From Saprospiraceae bacterium (GTDB lineage: Bacteria > Bacteroidota > Bacteroidia > Chitinophagales > Saprospiraceae): 62,481 nucleotides of DNA. Both the position numbers and the translations under genes were made by a program. Below the pieces are notes generated by a model. The model made no database searches, was not told where the DNA came from, and saw only the letters and a list, made by a program, of their open reading frames with translations. Of this stretch, positions 37,429 to 46,670 are shown one piece after another (the first letter of the stretch is position 1; each line of letters starts with the position of its first letter). Location of the stretch: NCBI GenBank assembly GCA_022448945.1, contig JAKVCV010000003.1, positions 64,346 to 126,826 of the forward strand, given 5' to 3'.

Positions 37429-39696
37429 TTAATAATGCTGATTTATAATTAATTTATGACTAACAATATTTTCGTTTGTTTTTATATTAATTATATATAT
37501 CCCAGGTGAAAGGGATGATGTATTTAATGTTTGAATATTCTGTCCTTTGAAAAGAGTCATCAATTGAGCAGGCATAACTTCTTTGCCAATACTGTTATAA
37601 ACAACTATCTGAGCTTCAACATCAGCTGTTGTATTAATTTCTATGATTACATCATTATATTCAGTACTTGGATTGGGATAAACCATTGTTGAAGATACAG
37701 TTGGACTTGGGTTTTCAACACCAACAGACCAATCAAAAACTTCAAATTTTGCCTTCGTAGAACCCATTCCTAAATCGCAAAAAGAAGTTGCATTTATAGG
37801 GTATACTACCCATTCATAGGTTTTATTGGGCTCGACAGTTTGCCAAACTTCTGTATCTGTAACCATATAATCATATTCCACCCCATTTAAAACTTGAATC
37901 CCTAAAAAATTAACTTCATAAATATGAACATGATAAATAGTAGCTCCATTTATCGGATTCCATCTAAAATGCACCAATGGATATGGAGCTACCGCTCCAT
38001 CTAAAGGATTAATTACTGTAACGGTATCAGTAATAGTTATATTTGCAGGTGCAGGATACAAAGTTGCAAATCCTCTGGAAACAATATCTGCTTTAATAGC
38101 ATCCCCTTGATCTTGAGAAAATAGAGTTGCACAAGCATCAGAATAATAGCTCATTACATTTTCTGATGTTGTTCCTGTTGTATCTCTATACGGAGCATAA
38201 GTATTAACATTAAATGAAACACCCGCAATAGAAGACATACCTGTGGAATTTACTAATAAATCACTTGCAGAAAAAGTATGAGAGGCTCCAGGAGCTAAAG
38301 AATCCGGCAGTTGAAAAGTTCTATCTGCTGTGGACAATTGAGTAGACCCATCTGTAAAAATATCAGTAATAATAATTGTCGTTGAACTAGGAACAGTATC
38401 CGTTGAACTAGTATTAGTCACTCTCAAACTATCCATTTCCACATCATAACTACTTCCGGCAACTGTATATTCCGCTGGTGCAGCAATGAAGGATAAACTT
38501 GTAGCGGTCGGTGCACTAATGTTAACATCAAGATAATGGCCTCCCATATTTATAAACCCATATTGTACATCAAGTCCTCCAGGAGCAGCAGCATTAATTA
38601 TATCATCAGCATTATTTGCAGCACAATAAAAATCTGTAGTATCTGAATCACCAATAGTATCCTGCCACATTGTAACTGTATTTGCACCTAATGTATATTC
38701 TATCTCGACAACAACTAATGTTTTGGCATATAATTTATCTTTTGAAGAATTGTTGCGTAGTCGTAATTCTGTAAGATTAGAATTATCTTCTGTAAATTTA
38801 ATACGATCTGGGCTAGCTGCAATTGATTCAGGACGGAATAACCAACCATTAGGATCATGAGCAGTAGCAGCATAATCGCATCCATTATTATATGCTCCAC
38901 CAAAGAAACCAAACAAATAATTAGGTTCAGTATCACAGAATCCATCAGCTGCAATCTGGCAATTTTCTTTTCCTCCTGATCTATACATGTTTTCTACAGG
39001 GGTTCCAGATAGTGTAAATGTTGGCGTACGCCCATTTGTTCCAGTCATGACAGTACTATAATTGCTATTTTCCCAACCAAAAAAAGTATGCGGAAGTGAG
39101 AAAAAATGACCCAATTCATGAGTTAGAGTCGTTGCGTTAGCATTTACTGCCCCCCTTATTGCATATATAATATCCAACCCATTAGTAAAATACCCAAGAG
39201 TAGTACCTCCTGACTGACTATTAACAATTTGATTGCCTATAAAAATATTAACAACACCATCAACTTTATATAACCCCATAAAGAAATTGGCCATACCATC
39301 ATCAAAACTGTTCGTATATAAATAATCCTGATTGATGAAACGTACAGGGCCAGCTAAATAAAATTCAATATTGAGGTGTAAATAATCTGCATTTAATCTA
39401 CATAAATTAGCCAATACATCTTTTACAGATTCTCCGCCTGTACCATCACTTTTATTTACTATATGAAATTGAATAGGAACATATACCGTGCTATCATTAC
39501 CACGACTATTCTCAAAAACAGCTAAAAGGTCATCAAGATTCCTCCTGTTATCTAGCATCCGGTTTTTTATAATTTGTCCTTCATCTATACCAACACCACA
39601 GAAGCTATGATTGTGTATTAACTGAGCTTCAATAATAGTAACTTGGGTTAAACACAATAGTATTGTTCCGATAAAATAAATTAAACAACGAACCAT
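37429..39696 (-). CDS. T9SS-exported M43 (cytophagalysin/pappalysin-like) zinc metalloprotease, copy 2
   Basis: 755 residues with the same layout as its neighbour: signal peptide ending IEAQ, zinc site HELGHFFSLPH at 193-203, conserved GGxENCQIAADGFCDT (a disulphide-rich segment shared by both copies), fibronectin-like region and T9SS tail ending SHKLIINQHY. Corresponding segments are plainly alignable along the whole length, so the pair arose by tandem duplication. The two differ most in the substrate-side region after the signal peptide and before the zinc site. Whether both are active cannot be seen, but neither has lost zinc ligands. Confidence 0.88.
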   Translation of the reverse strand: MVRCLIYFIGTILLCLTQVTIIEAQLIHNHSFCGVGIDEGQIIKNRMLDNRRNLDDLLAVFENSRGNDSTVYVPIQFHIVNKSDGTGGESVKDVLANLCRLNADYLHLNIEFYLAGPVRFINQDYLYTNSFDDGMANFFMGLYKVDGVVNIFIGNQIVNSQSGGTTLGYFTNGLDIIYAIRGAVNANATTLTHELGHFFSLPHTFFGWENSNYSTVMTGTNGRTPTFTLSGTPVENMYRSGGKENCQIAADGFCDTEPNYLFGFFGGAYNNGCDYAATAHDPNGWLFRPESIAASPDRIKFTEDNSNLTELRLRNNSSKDKLYAKTLVVVEIEYTLGANTVTMWQDTIGDSDTTDFYCAANNADDIINAAAPGGLDVQYGFINMGGHYLDVNISAPTATSLSFIAAPAEYTVAGSSYDVEMDSLRVTNTSSTDTVPSSTTIIITDIFTDGSTQLSTADRTFQLPDSLAPGASHTFSASDLLVNSTGMSSIAGVSFNVNTYAPYRDTTGTTSENVMSYYSDACATLFSQDQGDAIKADIVSRGFATLYPAPANITITDTVTVINPLDGAVAPYPLVHFRWNPINGATIYHVHIYEVNFLGIQVLNGVEYDYMVTDTEVWQTVEPNKTYEWVVYPINATSFCDLGMGSTKAKFEVFDWSVGVENPSPTVSSTMVYPNPSTEYNDVIIEINTTADVEAQIVVYNSIGKEVMPAQLMTLFKGQNIQTLNTSSLSPGIYIINIKTNENIVSHKLIINQHY

Positions 39697-40383
39697 AACA
39701 CAGATATTAACTTATAATGATATAATAACTTTAAACTATTAAATTCCTATAGTAAGATAATTATTAGATTATAAGAACTTAATAATCTACTAAAAATTTA
39801 TCCTTTTTTCTTAAATGTATGTTACAAGAATCTAGGTATTCCCAACCCCAAAAAAAGCAAAAACTTTTGGGTCTGGCAATTTTTAGCCTGAATATTTTGA
39901 ATTATAGGTTGATGCAGGTCAGAATATTGAAATAGTCAGTAATTAATACTTATACATTCATAATAAAACAGCAACAACTATAAAATAAAATTAATCAATT
40001 TTCTACACATAACATAGTATAGTAGTATGTTAAATAAGGTGTAGAATAGTATGTGAATATAGCTTTGGGACATTAGATATATCAACATGGGGTCTGTTGA
40101 AAATTTGCTAATGGGTAGTTTAGACCTATATAGACCATACAAAAAAGACGAAAAATCATGAACTAAACACTAACATTAAAACAAAGAACTTAACTTATGA
40201 AAAAAACTGAAACATTGCAAAAAAAGATGTTGAAAAGGCTTTTTTTTTTACATTTGTGTGGCAAAGGGGTAGTAATTTTGATTCATTTCTTGGGCTACCC
40301 CTTCAAAAAGAAACTACTTATTAACAAATTAAGGGTGTATAATAATAAACAAAAGATACGCTTTTTATAAAACATATTAAAAC
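39697..40383. other. Divergent intergenic region between the protease and malate dehydrogenase
   Basis: 687 bases. Besides the mdh promoter and hairpin at 40230-40303, TAGCTTTG at 40061-40068 matches a -7 element on the plus strand, and an inverted repeat CCCAAAA/TTTTGGG lies at 39847-39871. An open frame of 57 codons (40197-40370) overlaps the mdh promoter and was not accepted as a gene. Confidence 0.4.
40230..40303 (+). promoter_or_regulatory. Promoter and 5'-terminal hairpin of mdh
   Basis: TTG (40230-40232), a 16-base spacer and TACATTTG (40249-40256) form a near-consensus promoter. A 9-bp perfect inverted repeat AAGGGGTAG/CTACCCCTT (40264-40272 with 40295-40303) starts at about the expected first transcribed base. 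The mRNA would thus begin with a hairpin, about 80 bases before the ATG. There is no T run, so it is not a terminator. It could stabilise the transcript or bind a regulator. Confidence 0.5.
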
Positions 40384-41316
40384 ATGAAAGTAACGGTTGT
40401 AGGTGCAGGTGCAGTAGGTGCAAGTTGTGCAGAGTATATTGCTATTAAAAATTTCGCTTCTGAAGTTGTACTAGTAGACATCAAAGAAGGTTTTGCTGAA
40501 GGGAAAGCAATGGATCTTATGCAAACAGCCTCTTTAAATGGATTTGACACTAAAGTCACTGGTACTACTGGAGATTATAATAAAACAAAAGATTCTGATA
40601 TTTGTGTTATTACTTCTGGCATTGCACGTAAACCAGGAATGTCTCGAGACGAATTATTAGGAATTAATGCGGGCATAGTAAAATCAGTTTCTGCGAGTTT
40701 AATTAAGCACTCTCCAAACACCATTATTATTGTAGTATCCAATCCTATGGACACTATGACCTATTTAGTACACAAATCTACTGGTCTGCCTAAAAACAGA
40801 ATAATCGGTATGGGTGGCGCATTAGATTCTGCTCGTTTCAAGTACCGTTTAGCAGAAGCATTAGCTGCTCCGATCTCAGATGTTGATGGAATGGTTATTG
40901 GAGGGCACTCAGACAAAGGAATGGTTCCATTAACTCGTTTAGCTACGCGAAATTCTGTTCCTGTTTCTGAATTTCTCTCTGAAGATAGATTAAATCAGGT
41001 AAAAGAAGACACTAAAGTTGGTGGCGCTACTTTGACAAAATTATTGGGTACATCTGCCTGGTATGCTCCTGGTGCTGCTGTTTCTGGTTTAGTTCAGGCA
41101 ATTGCCTGTGACCAAAAGAAAATATACCCTTGTTCTACATTGTTGGAGGGAGAATATGGCCTTTCTGATCTATGTATTGGGGTTCCAGTAGTATTGGGAA
41201 GAAATGGAATTGAGAAAATAGTTGAAATTAAATTAAGTAACGCTGAAATAGACCATATGAAGGCTTCGGCTGAGGCTGTTAAAAAAAATAACGCTGCATT
41301 AGAGCTAAACGTTTAG
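40384..41316 (+). CDS. mdh: Malate dehydrogenase, LDH-like type
   Basis: 310 residues. NAD-binding VVGAGAVGASCA at the start, Asp in VVLVDIKEG that selects NAD over NADP, mobile-loop SGIARKPGMSRDELL with substrate Arg residues, VVSNPMDTMTYL, and catalytic His in GGHSDKGMVPL. It interconverts malate and oxaloacetate in the TCA cycle. The sequence is of the LDH-like group that includes other Bacteroidota malate dehydrogenases rather than the E. coli type. It is transcribed alone and closed by a strong bidirectional terminator. Confidence 0.96.
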   Translation: MKVTVVGAGAVGASCAEYIAIKNFASEVVLVDIKEGFAEGKAMDLMQTASLNGFDTKVTGTTGDYNKTKDSDICVITSGIARKPGMSRDELLGINAGIVKSVSASLIKHSPNTIIIVVSNPMDTMTYLVHKSTGLPKNRIIGMGGALDSARFKYRLAEALAAPISDVDGMVIGGHSDKGMVPLTRLATRNSVPVSEFLSEDRLNQVKEDTKVGGATLTKLLGTSAWYAPGAAVSGLVQAIACDQKKIYPCSTLLEGEYGLSDLCIGVPVVLGRNGIEKIVEIKLSNAEIDHMKASAEAVKKNNAALELNV

Positions 41317-41352
41317 TTATCAACTATAATGAAACATAAATAGTTCATTTAT

Positions 41353-41387
41353 AAAAATGCTTTGTAGACTATATACAAAGCATTTTT
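41353..41387. terminator. Bidirectional terminator between mdh and the FkbM gene
   Basis: A 14-bp perfect stem AAAAATGCTTTGTA/TACAAAGCATTTTT (41353-41366 with 41374-41387) has a 7-base loop and T runs on both strands, serving mdh and the convergent methyltransferase gene. Confidence 0.9.
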
Positions 41388-41432
41388 TTTATATTAAAAA
41401 ATTGAGTAGGAATCCATTCTAAATTGGAGGGA

Positions 41433-42230
41433 TCAAATCAATGAACCTAAAATTTGTTTGTGTTTCTCTGGGACCATGCAAAATGTATTATATTGAATCT
41501 CACAAGATGTAAAAGAGCCATCTTTAAAAATGAAAAATTGATACCCGATTTCACTTAATATTTTGGTAGCTGTTGGCGTTAAAGACTCCACGAGAATTAC
41601 AGGAAGATTTTCCTTTATTGTATTCAATCCACCTTTTATTACTTCATCTTCAAAATTTTCAACATCGATTTTTATAAAATATGGCTTAAGGTCAAAATCA
41701 TCTAATTTCTTAATTTCACACGGCATCTCCTTTATAGTTAAAAATTTCTCTTTGTAAAATAGAATATTGCCCTTTAGCCAGCTAGATGCAGCTGCAAGAT
41801 TAAAAGAAGCCAGCCCATCAAACATCCAATTTTTATAGAAAGGAACATATAGATTCAAAGTTCCTTCTTCAGAGGACAAGCCACAACTATGAATTGTGAT
41901 ACTTTCATCCTTTTCGTACATATTGATTAACCTTTGACTTAGCTCTTGATTTGCTTCAAAAGCAATAATTTTTGTTTTTTCATCAGAATACAATCGCATT
42001 GAGTTAATGGATTGACCTCGATTGCTACCTATATCTAAAAATAATTTTTCTTTATGCTCATCAAATAAGCGAAGTGCACCAAATGCTTCTTCGTGTGGTT
42101 TATGTAAAAAATTTAGTGCAGCCTGCTTTAATTTCAAAATAAGATCTTGAAATCTGGGGAAATTTATTTGTATTGTTCGTAGAATTATTTTTGATTCCAT
42201 AATTACAATTTTAAAAAATTTATTTATCAT
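41433..42230 (-). CDS. FkbM family methyltransferase
   Basis: 265 residues. The SAM-binding core begins KLFLDIGSNRGQSINSMRLY (about 63-82), with acidic residue in IIAFEANQE (about 89-97). The FkbM signature FIKIDVENFEDEVIKGG is at about 184-200, followed by LPVILVES. FkbM enzymes methylate hydroxyl groups of sugars or polyketides; in Bacteroidota they often act on surface glycans or on O-glycans of exported proteins. No glycosyltransferase is adjacent, so the substrate is unknown. An alternative start at ATG 42200 would remove ten hydrophobic residues. Confidence 0.87.
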   Translation of the reverse strand: MINKFFKIVIMESKIILRTIQINFPRFQDLILKLKQAALNFLHKPHEEAFGALRLFDEHKEKLFLDIGSNRGQSINSMRLYSDEKTKIIAFEANQELSQRLINMYEKDESITIHSCGLSSEEGTLNLYVPFYKNWMFDGLASFNLAAASSWLKGNILFYKEKFLTIKEMPCEIKKLDDFDLKPYFIKIDVENFEDEVIKGGLNTIKENLPVILVESLTPTATKILSEIGYQFFIFKDGSFTSCEIQYNTFCMVPEKHKQILGSLI

Positions 42231-42500
42231 TATTGAGGTAACATCAAGCGTTGAGGTATTAAGGAAAAATTATTTCGAACATGGCTTTGGGCAAAGTTGT
42301 GTTTCAACTAATATAGCTTAACACGTGCGTACAAACAAAAATACATCCAAAATCCAATTCATTGATAATCAAATTAAAACGCATTATATATTTTGTTAAA
42401 TAGTGCACAATATAGACTTGTTTTCCATATCTTGGAAAATGACTAAAAAATAAGCGTTGGGTTTTACTATTATTTTAATCAAAAAATCTAAATAATCTTT

Positions 42501-42508
42501 TACCTTTG
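42501..42508 (+). promoter_or_regulatory. Putative -7 element for proC
   Basis: TACCTTTG matches TAnnTTTG 38 bases upstream of the proC ATG. No clear -33 TTG is seen. The rest of the 315-base divergent region (42231-42545) shows no hairpin or RNA gene. Confidence 0.5.
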
Positions 42509-42545
42509 GGAATGAATAATTATATCTTTAAATACGTAAATCTAT

Positions 42546-43337
42546 ATGAGAAAAATTGCAATTATTGGAGGTGGAAATTTAGGCTCTGCGATAGCTCAGG
42601 GACTACTTGTTAGCAATGAATTTGATGCTCTTAAAATTACTATTACCAGAAATAAAGTCGAACGTTTATCCCATTTAAAAGATAAGGGTGTTCAGGTTTC
42701 CAAAGACAATGTTTTTGCTGTTAAAAATGCAGAAATTATAGTTATAGCGGTTAAACCATATAAAGTAAAAGATGTTTTAGATGAAATATCCAGTTACTTA
42801 AACCCGAAAAAACAAATTTTGATTTCAGTTGCTACAGGGGTAACTACAAATGAAATTTCTTCAACATTAGGTTTTGAAATGCCCGTATTTAGGGTAATGC
42901 CCAATACGGCTATTGAAATAAGGGAATCTATTACATGTATTTGTTCAAAAAACTCAACTGAAGAGCAAGTTACAAGTGTAAATAAACTATTTGGCTTGTT
43001 AGGTGTTGCCATTAATATTGATGAAGAGCTAATGGATGCAGCTACCGTTCTAGGGGCATGTGGTATTGCTTTTGTCTTTCGCTTTATTCGCGCAATGATG
43101 CAAGCGGGGATTGAGATAGGTTTTGATGCAATTACTGCAAGTACAATTGCTGAACAGACTGTCAAAGGTGCTGCTGAACTACTTTTAAAAGGAGAAAATC
43201 ACCCTGAAGAAGAAATTGACAAAGTAACGACACCCAAAGGATGTACCATATCTGGACTAAACGAAATGGAACATCGTGGATTTAGTTCTTCTTTGATTAA
43301 AGGTGTATTGAGCTCTTTTCATAAAATTGAAAAATAA
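42546..43337 (+). CDS. proC: Pyrroline-5-carboxylate reductase ProC
   Basis: 263 residues. The N-terminal NADP-binding fold begins IAIIGGGNLGSAIAQGLL. The substrate-side features are FRVMPNTAIEIRESIT in the middle and the C-terminal family signature DKVTTPKGCTISGLNEMEHRGF. It reduces P5C to proline, the last step of proline synthesis. It lies between the FkbM gene (divergent) and a long non-coding stretch, with its own -7 element, so it is probably transcribed alone. Confidence 0.96.
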   Translation: MRKIAIIGGGNLGSAIAQGLLVSNEFDALKITITRNKVERLSHLKDKGVQVSKDNVFAVKNAEIIVIAVKPYKVKDVLDEISSYLNPKKQILISVATGVTTNEISSTLGFEMPVFRVMPNTAIEIRESITCICSKNSTEEQVTSVNKLFGLLGVAINIDEELMDAATVLGACGIAFVFRFIRAMMQAGIEIGFDAITASTIAEQTVKGAAELLLKGENHPEEEIDKVTTPKGCTISGLNEMEHRGFSSSLIKGVLSSFHKIEK

Positions 43338-43950
43338 ATTTGTCCATTCAAAAAAGATGTAGTAATCCTCAACAACTTTATTCAAGTATTATTGTCTTTG
43401 CACCTCAAAAACATATCTATTATTTAAAGTTCATTTTAAAAAAAATCATATTCGTATTAAACTATAAAAAAATTGTGTTTCAACTAAAGTTTTGTTAATA
43501 TAGCATTTAAATAAGTTAAATTTGTTTAGTTGTCGTATATTATACTATGAACAAAATTTAATTAATTTTTTTATGCCTGCAGGGATAATGTTTAATGAAG
43601 TAAATATGCAACTGAAATTTATTATTAATATCCTATTTTGCTTAACAATTACTTCAATAAACACAACCTTGTCAAATGAAACACTAGGCAATGAATGGAA
43701 TATTTGACAAATTTTTTGTATATTGTATTGAGTTGTCAAATTGTTCTAACTTATCCTTACGTTTTCAATAAATGAACATAAGTTTTATATTTTGATTTTC
43801 TTTTTCCTTGAATCAGGAAACATTTTTAAGCTGCTTAACTACAGGTTTTGTAAATTCCTCAAACCTGTCACACGAAAATTCCCCACTATTAAGCACAGGC
43901 TATATTTACGTTTTGATTTATTACACGAATGGAATTAAATAAATATTATC
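43338..43950. other. Long intergenic region upstream of the double AAA+ gene
   Basis: 613 bases. Two inverted repeats lie near the AAA+ gene: TTTCCT/AGGAAA (43803-43820) and ACAGGTTT/AAACCTGT (43841-43868). A palindrome ATTTGACAAAT starts near 43700. A short frame at 43606-43707 encodes a signal-peptide-like stretch but is not a convincing gene. No RNA gene was recognised. Confidence 0.4.
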
Positions 43951-46602
43951 ATGTCAAGAATTCTTGATCCTAATTTTATAAAATATAAATTCAGAGACCT
44001 GAAAGTTTATTCATCTACTGAGTGGCTAGCTGATAACAAAAAAAAATACCGCCAGGTTTTTGACAGATACGAAGCCACGTACGTCTATGCTGAACTTTCA
44101 TTTTATAACAAATTATTTGATGATGAAGATTGGAATGTGCAAATCAATATCAAATGTTATTCTCTAAAAAAGGGACGCAAAGAACTTTGTGACCTGAACT
44201 TTGATAGAAAAGTTAGTAAATATGATAATGTTGTTTATATCAGAGAGGGATGGGGAAATAAAAAACATGGTGCTTTCTGGAAAAAAGGGACTTACTATTG
44301 GGAGGCTTTTGTCGATGGGCAAAAAGTAGCAACTAAATATTTTTACATAGAAGAAAGCACTGAAAAACACCTGGATGCCTACTCATATATTAATATTAAA
44401 TCGCTAAAGCTATATGAAGGGCCTTATGATGATGTTCCAAAAGAAGAGCGCATTTATTTCAAAACATTCTCAAAGGAAGAAACCCGATATGTTTATGCTG
44501 AGATATCATTAGAAAATCTTTTACCCACCAAGAGTTGGTATTGCGAAATATTTGTCAAGTTTTACAATGGTAGCCGTCAGTTAAAAGGACAAACCATGAA
44601 ATTGCATCATGTCGACAAAGATGATGAATACATTGACCTCTCAATGCATTGGGGTTCAAACATAAAAGGATCGTGGACAGAAGACAACTATACTGCTGAA
44701 ATTGTATTTATGGATACACTTCTAGCTGTTATACCTTTCGAAGTGCGTGATGAATTTGAAGAAGGTATTGTAGGCGCAGTATTACCTAATCAATATCAAC
44801 CCGTAGTTCTCGACGAAACCGGACTTGATGATCCTAATTTTGAAGATGTTATGACAAAATTAGATGAATTAATTGGGCTACAGGACATCAAAAGGCAAGT
44901 CAGGGATCATGCTAGTTACTTACAGTTTTTACAATTGCGTAGAGAAAAGGGCTTTGAAGAAGAAGAAGAAATTAATATACATTCGGTTTTTATAGGAAAT
45001 CCTGGAACAGGTAAAACAACTGTTGCTCAAATGATGGGCAAACTATACAAAAGCATGGGCTTGCTCTCTAAAGGTCATGTCCACGAAGTAGATAGAGTTG
45101 ATTTAGTTGGAGAATATATTGGGCAAACTGCTCCTAAAGTAAAAGAAGCCATAGAAAAAGCACGTGGAGGAGTCCTTTTTATTGATGAAGCATATGCTTT
45201 AGCTCGTTCTAATGATGACAGTAAAGATTTTGGTCGTGAAGTCGTGGAGATCCTAGTTAAAGAAATGTCGAACGGAGAAGGAGATATGGCAGTAATTGTG
45301 GCTGGTTACCCTAAAGAAATGGAGCATTTCTTAAATTCAAATCCAGGCCTGAAATCACGTTTTAAACTTTACTTTACTTTTACCGATTACCTCCCTCATG
45401 AATTATCCTCTATTTCTCAATATGCATGTAATATCAAGAACGTAGTTCTTCAAAAAAGAGCTAAAAAAATGATTGACGAACTAATTATCGAAGCATACAG
45501 AAATAGAGACCGTGCTTTTGGCAATGCTCGTTTTGTATATGATCTGATCGACCAAGCAAAAATTGCTTTAGGCCTACGTATAATGGGTGATAAAGACCCC
45601 AAAAAATTTAATGTAAAAGAACTGGAAACCGTAGTAGTAAACGATGTAAAGAAGATAGAAATCAAACGGCCTAAACTACTTCCAAACCTTCCTGTTGATG
45701 AAAAACTATTAGAAATTGCCATGGGTGAACTCAGCCATATGATCGGCATGGAGAATATTAAAAAAGAAATCAATGAAATGGTTAGCCTTGTACGTTTTTA
45801 CCGAGAAAGCAGTAGAAATGTATTAAATAAATTTTATTTACATACTGTATTCGTAGGCAATCCGGGAACTGGAAAAACTACCGTTGCAAGAATTCTTACT
45901 AAAATATATAAAGCACTTGGCGTTTTAGAACGTGGCCATATGATTGAAACTGATCGGCAAGGTCTTGTAGCGGGATATGTTGGACAAACGGCTATTAAAA
46001 CTGCTGAGAAAATTGATGAATCAATGGGTGGTGTTCTATTTATTGATGAAGCATATGCGCTAACGAGCTCTGGAAATGGCAGCATGGCAGGTGGAAGTGA
46101 TTTTGGAAATGAATCAATTCAGACAATATTAAAGAGAATGGAAGATAATAGAGGTGAATTTTTTGTCTTTGCCGCTGGTTATCCTGACAATATGGAAGCA
46201 TTCCTCAAAGCGAATCCAGGACTTCGTTCACGATTTGATAAAATTCTAAAATTTGAAGATTACAATAGCAGTGAATTATATCAGATTGCCTTACAAATGC
46301 TATCTGAGGAAGATTTAAAAGTTGATAAAGATGCAAGAGACCATTTAACAAAATACCTTGACTTTTTGTATGATGCCAGAGATAAGTATTTTGGAAATGC
46401 TCGCTCAGTAAGAAACATAGTCACAGATATTGTTAAGAACCAAAGTTTGCGACTCGCGTCAATCCCAGGAGAAGATCGTGACCCCAATATCATTAATCTT
46501 ATCACCTACGAAGATGTTGCAACACTTAAATTGAGCCATGATGATGATATATTTAACAAAAAATCTATTGGTTTTCGAAAAAAATCAGGTTCTGCAAAGT
46601 AG
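43951..46602 (+). CDS. Tandem CbxX/SpoVK-type AAA+ ATPase with duplicated N-terminal domain
   Basis: 883 residues, no signal peptide. Residues about 10-275 contain two copies of one beta-rich domain. They share YVYAELSFYN/YVYAEISLEN, a following W-x-x-x-I-x-(I/V)-K-x-Y strand, and GWGN/HWGS before a final strand ending F-x-(I/V). Two CbxX/CfxQ-like AAA+ modules follow (about 305-560 and 595-860). Each has Walker A GNPGTGKT (349-356 and 636-643), Walker B VLFIDEAYAL (acidic pair 412-413 and 699-700) and an arginine-finger region (LKSRF, LRSRF). Both sites look active. The family remodels protein complexes such as Rubisco; the target here is unknown. It has long non-coding flanks on the 5' side and no obvious partner gene. 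Confidence 0.88.
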   Translation: MSRILDPNFIKYKFRDLKVYSSTEWLADNKKKYRQVFDRYEATYVYAELSFYNKLFDDEDWNVQINIKCYSLKKGRKELCDLNFDRKVSKYDNVVYIREGWGNKKHGAFWKKGTYYWEAFVDGQKVATKYFYIEESTEKHLDAYSYINIKSLKLYEGPYDDVPKEERIYFKTFSKEETRYVYAEISLENLLPTKSWYCEIFVKFYNGSRQLKGQTMKLHHVDKDDEYIDLSMHWGSNIKGSWTEDNYTAEIVFMDTLLAVIPFEVRDEFEEGIVGAVLPNQYQPVVLDETGLDDPNFEDVMTKLDELIGLQDIKRQVRDHASYLQFLQLRREKGFEEEEEINIHSVFIGNPGTGKTTVAQMMGKLYKSMGLLSKGHVHEVDRVDLVGEYIGQTAPKVKEAIEKARGGVLFIDEAYALARSNDDSKDFGREVVEILVKEMSNGEGDMAVIVAGYPKEMEHFLNSNPGLKSRFKLYFTFTDYLPHELSSISQYACNIKNVVLQKRAKKMIDELIIEAYRNRDRAFGNARFVYDLIDQAKIALGLRIMGDKDPKKFNVKELETVVVNDVKKIEIKRPKLLPNLPVDEKLLEIAMGELSHMIGMENIKKEINEMVSLVRFYRESSRNVLNKFYLHTVFVGNPGTGKTTVARILTKIYKALGVLERGHMIETDRQGLVAGYVGQTAIKTAEKIDESMGGVLFIDEAYALTSSGNGSMAGGSDFGNESIQTILKRMEDNRGEFFVFAAGYPDNMEAFLKANPGLRSRFDKILKFEDYNSSELYQIALQMLSEEDLKVDKDARDHLTKYLDFLYDARDKYFGNARSVRNIVTDIVKNQSLRLASIPGEDRDPNIINLITYEDVATLKLSHDDDIFNKKSIGFRKKSGSAK

Positions 46603-46625
46603 AACAATAAAAATACAATTTAATT

Positions 46626-46655
46626 AAGGTCCTTATTTTTATGGGGGCCTTTTTA
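46626..46655 (+). terminator. Terminator after the AAA+ gene
   Basis: In RNA the arms at 46626-46634 and 46643-46651 form nine pairs including three G-U pairs, with an 8-base loop, followed by TTTA. It lies 24 bases after the stop. Confidence 0.6.
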
Positions 46656-46670
46656 TTTGAGGTAAAGTTA

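Noticed and set aside
40197-40370. 57-codon open frame starting MKKTETLQKKMLKRLF upstream of mdh
   Set aside because: It overlaps the mdh promoter and hairpin, has low-complexity Lys/Phe-rich content and shows no recognisable domain.
25977-43337. A proline operon joining proline dehydrogenase and proC
   Set aside because: The two genes are over 15 kb apart with many unrelated genes and terminators between them.
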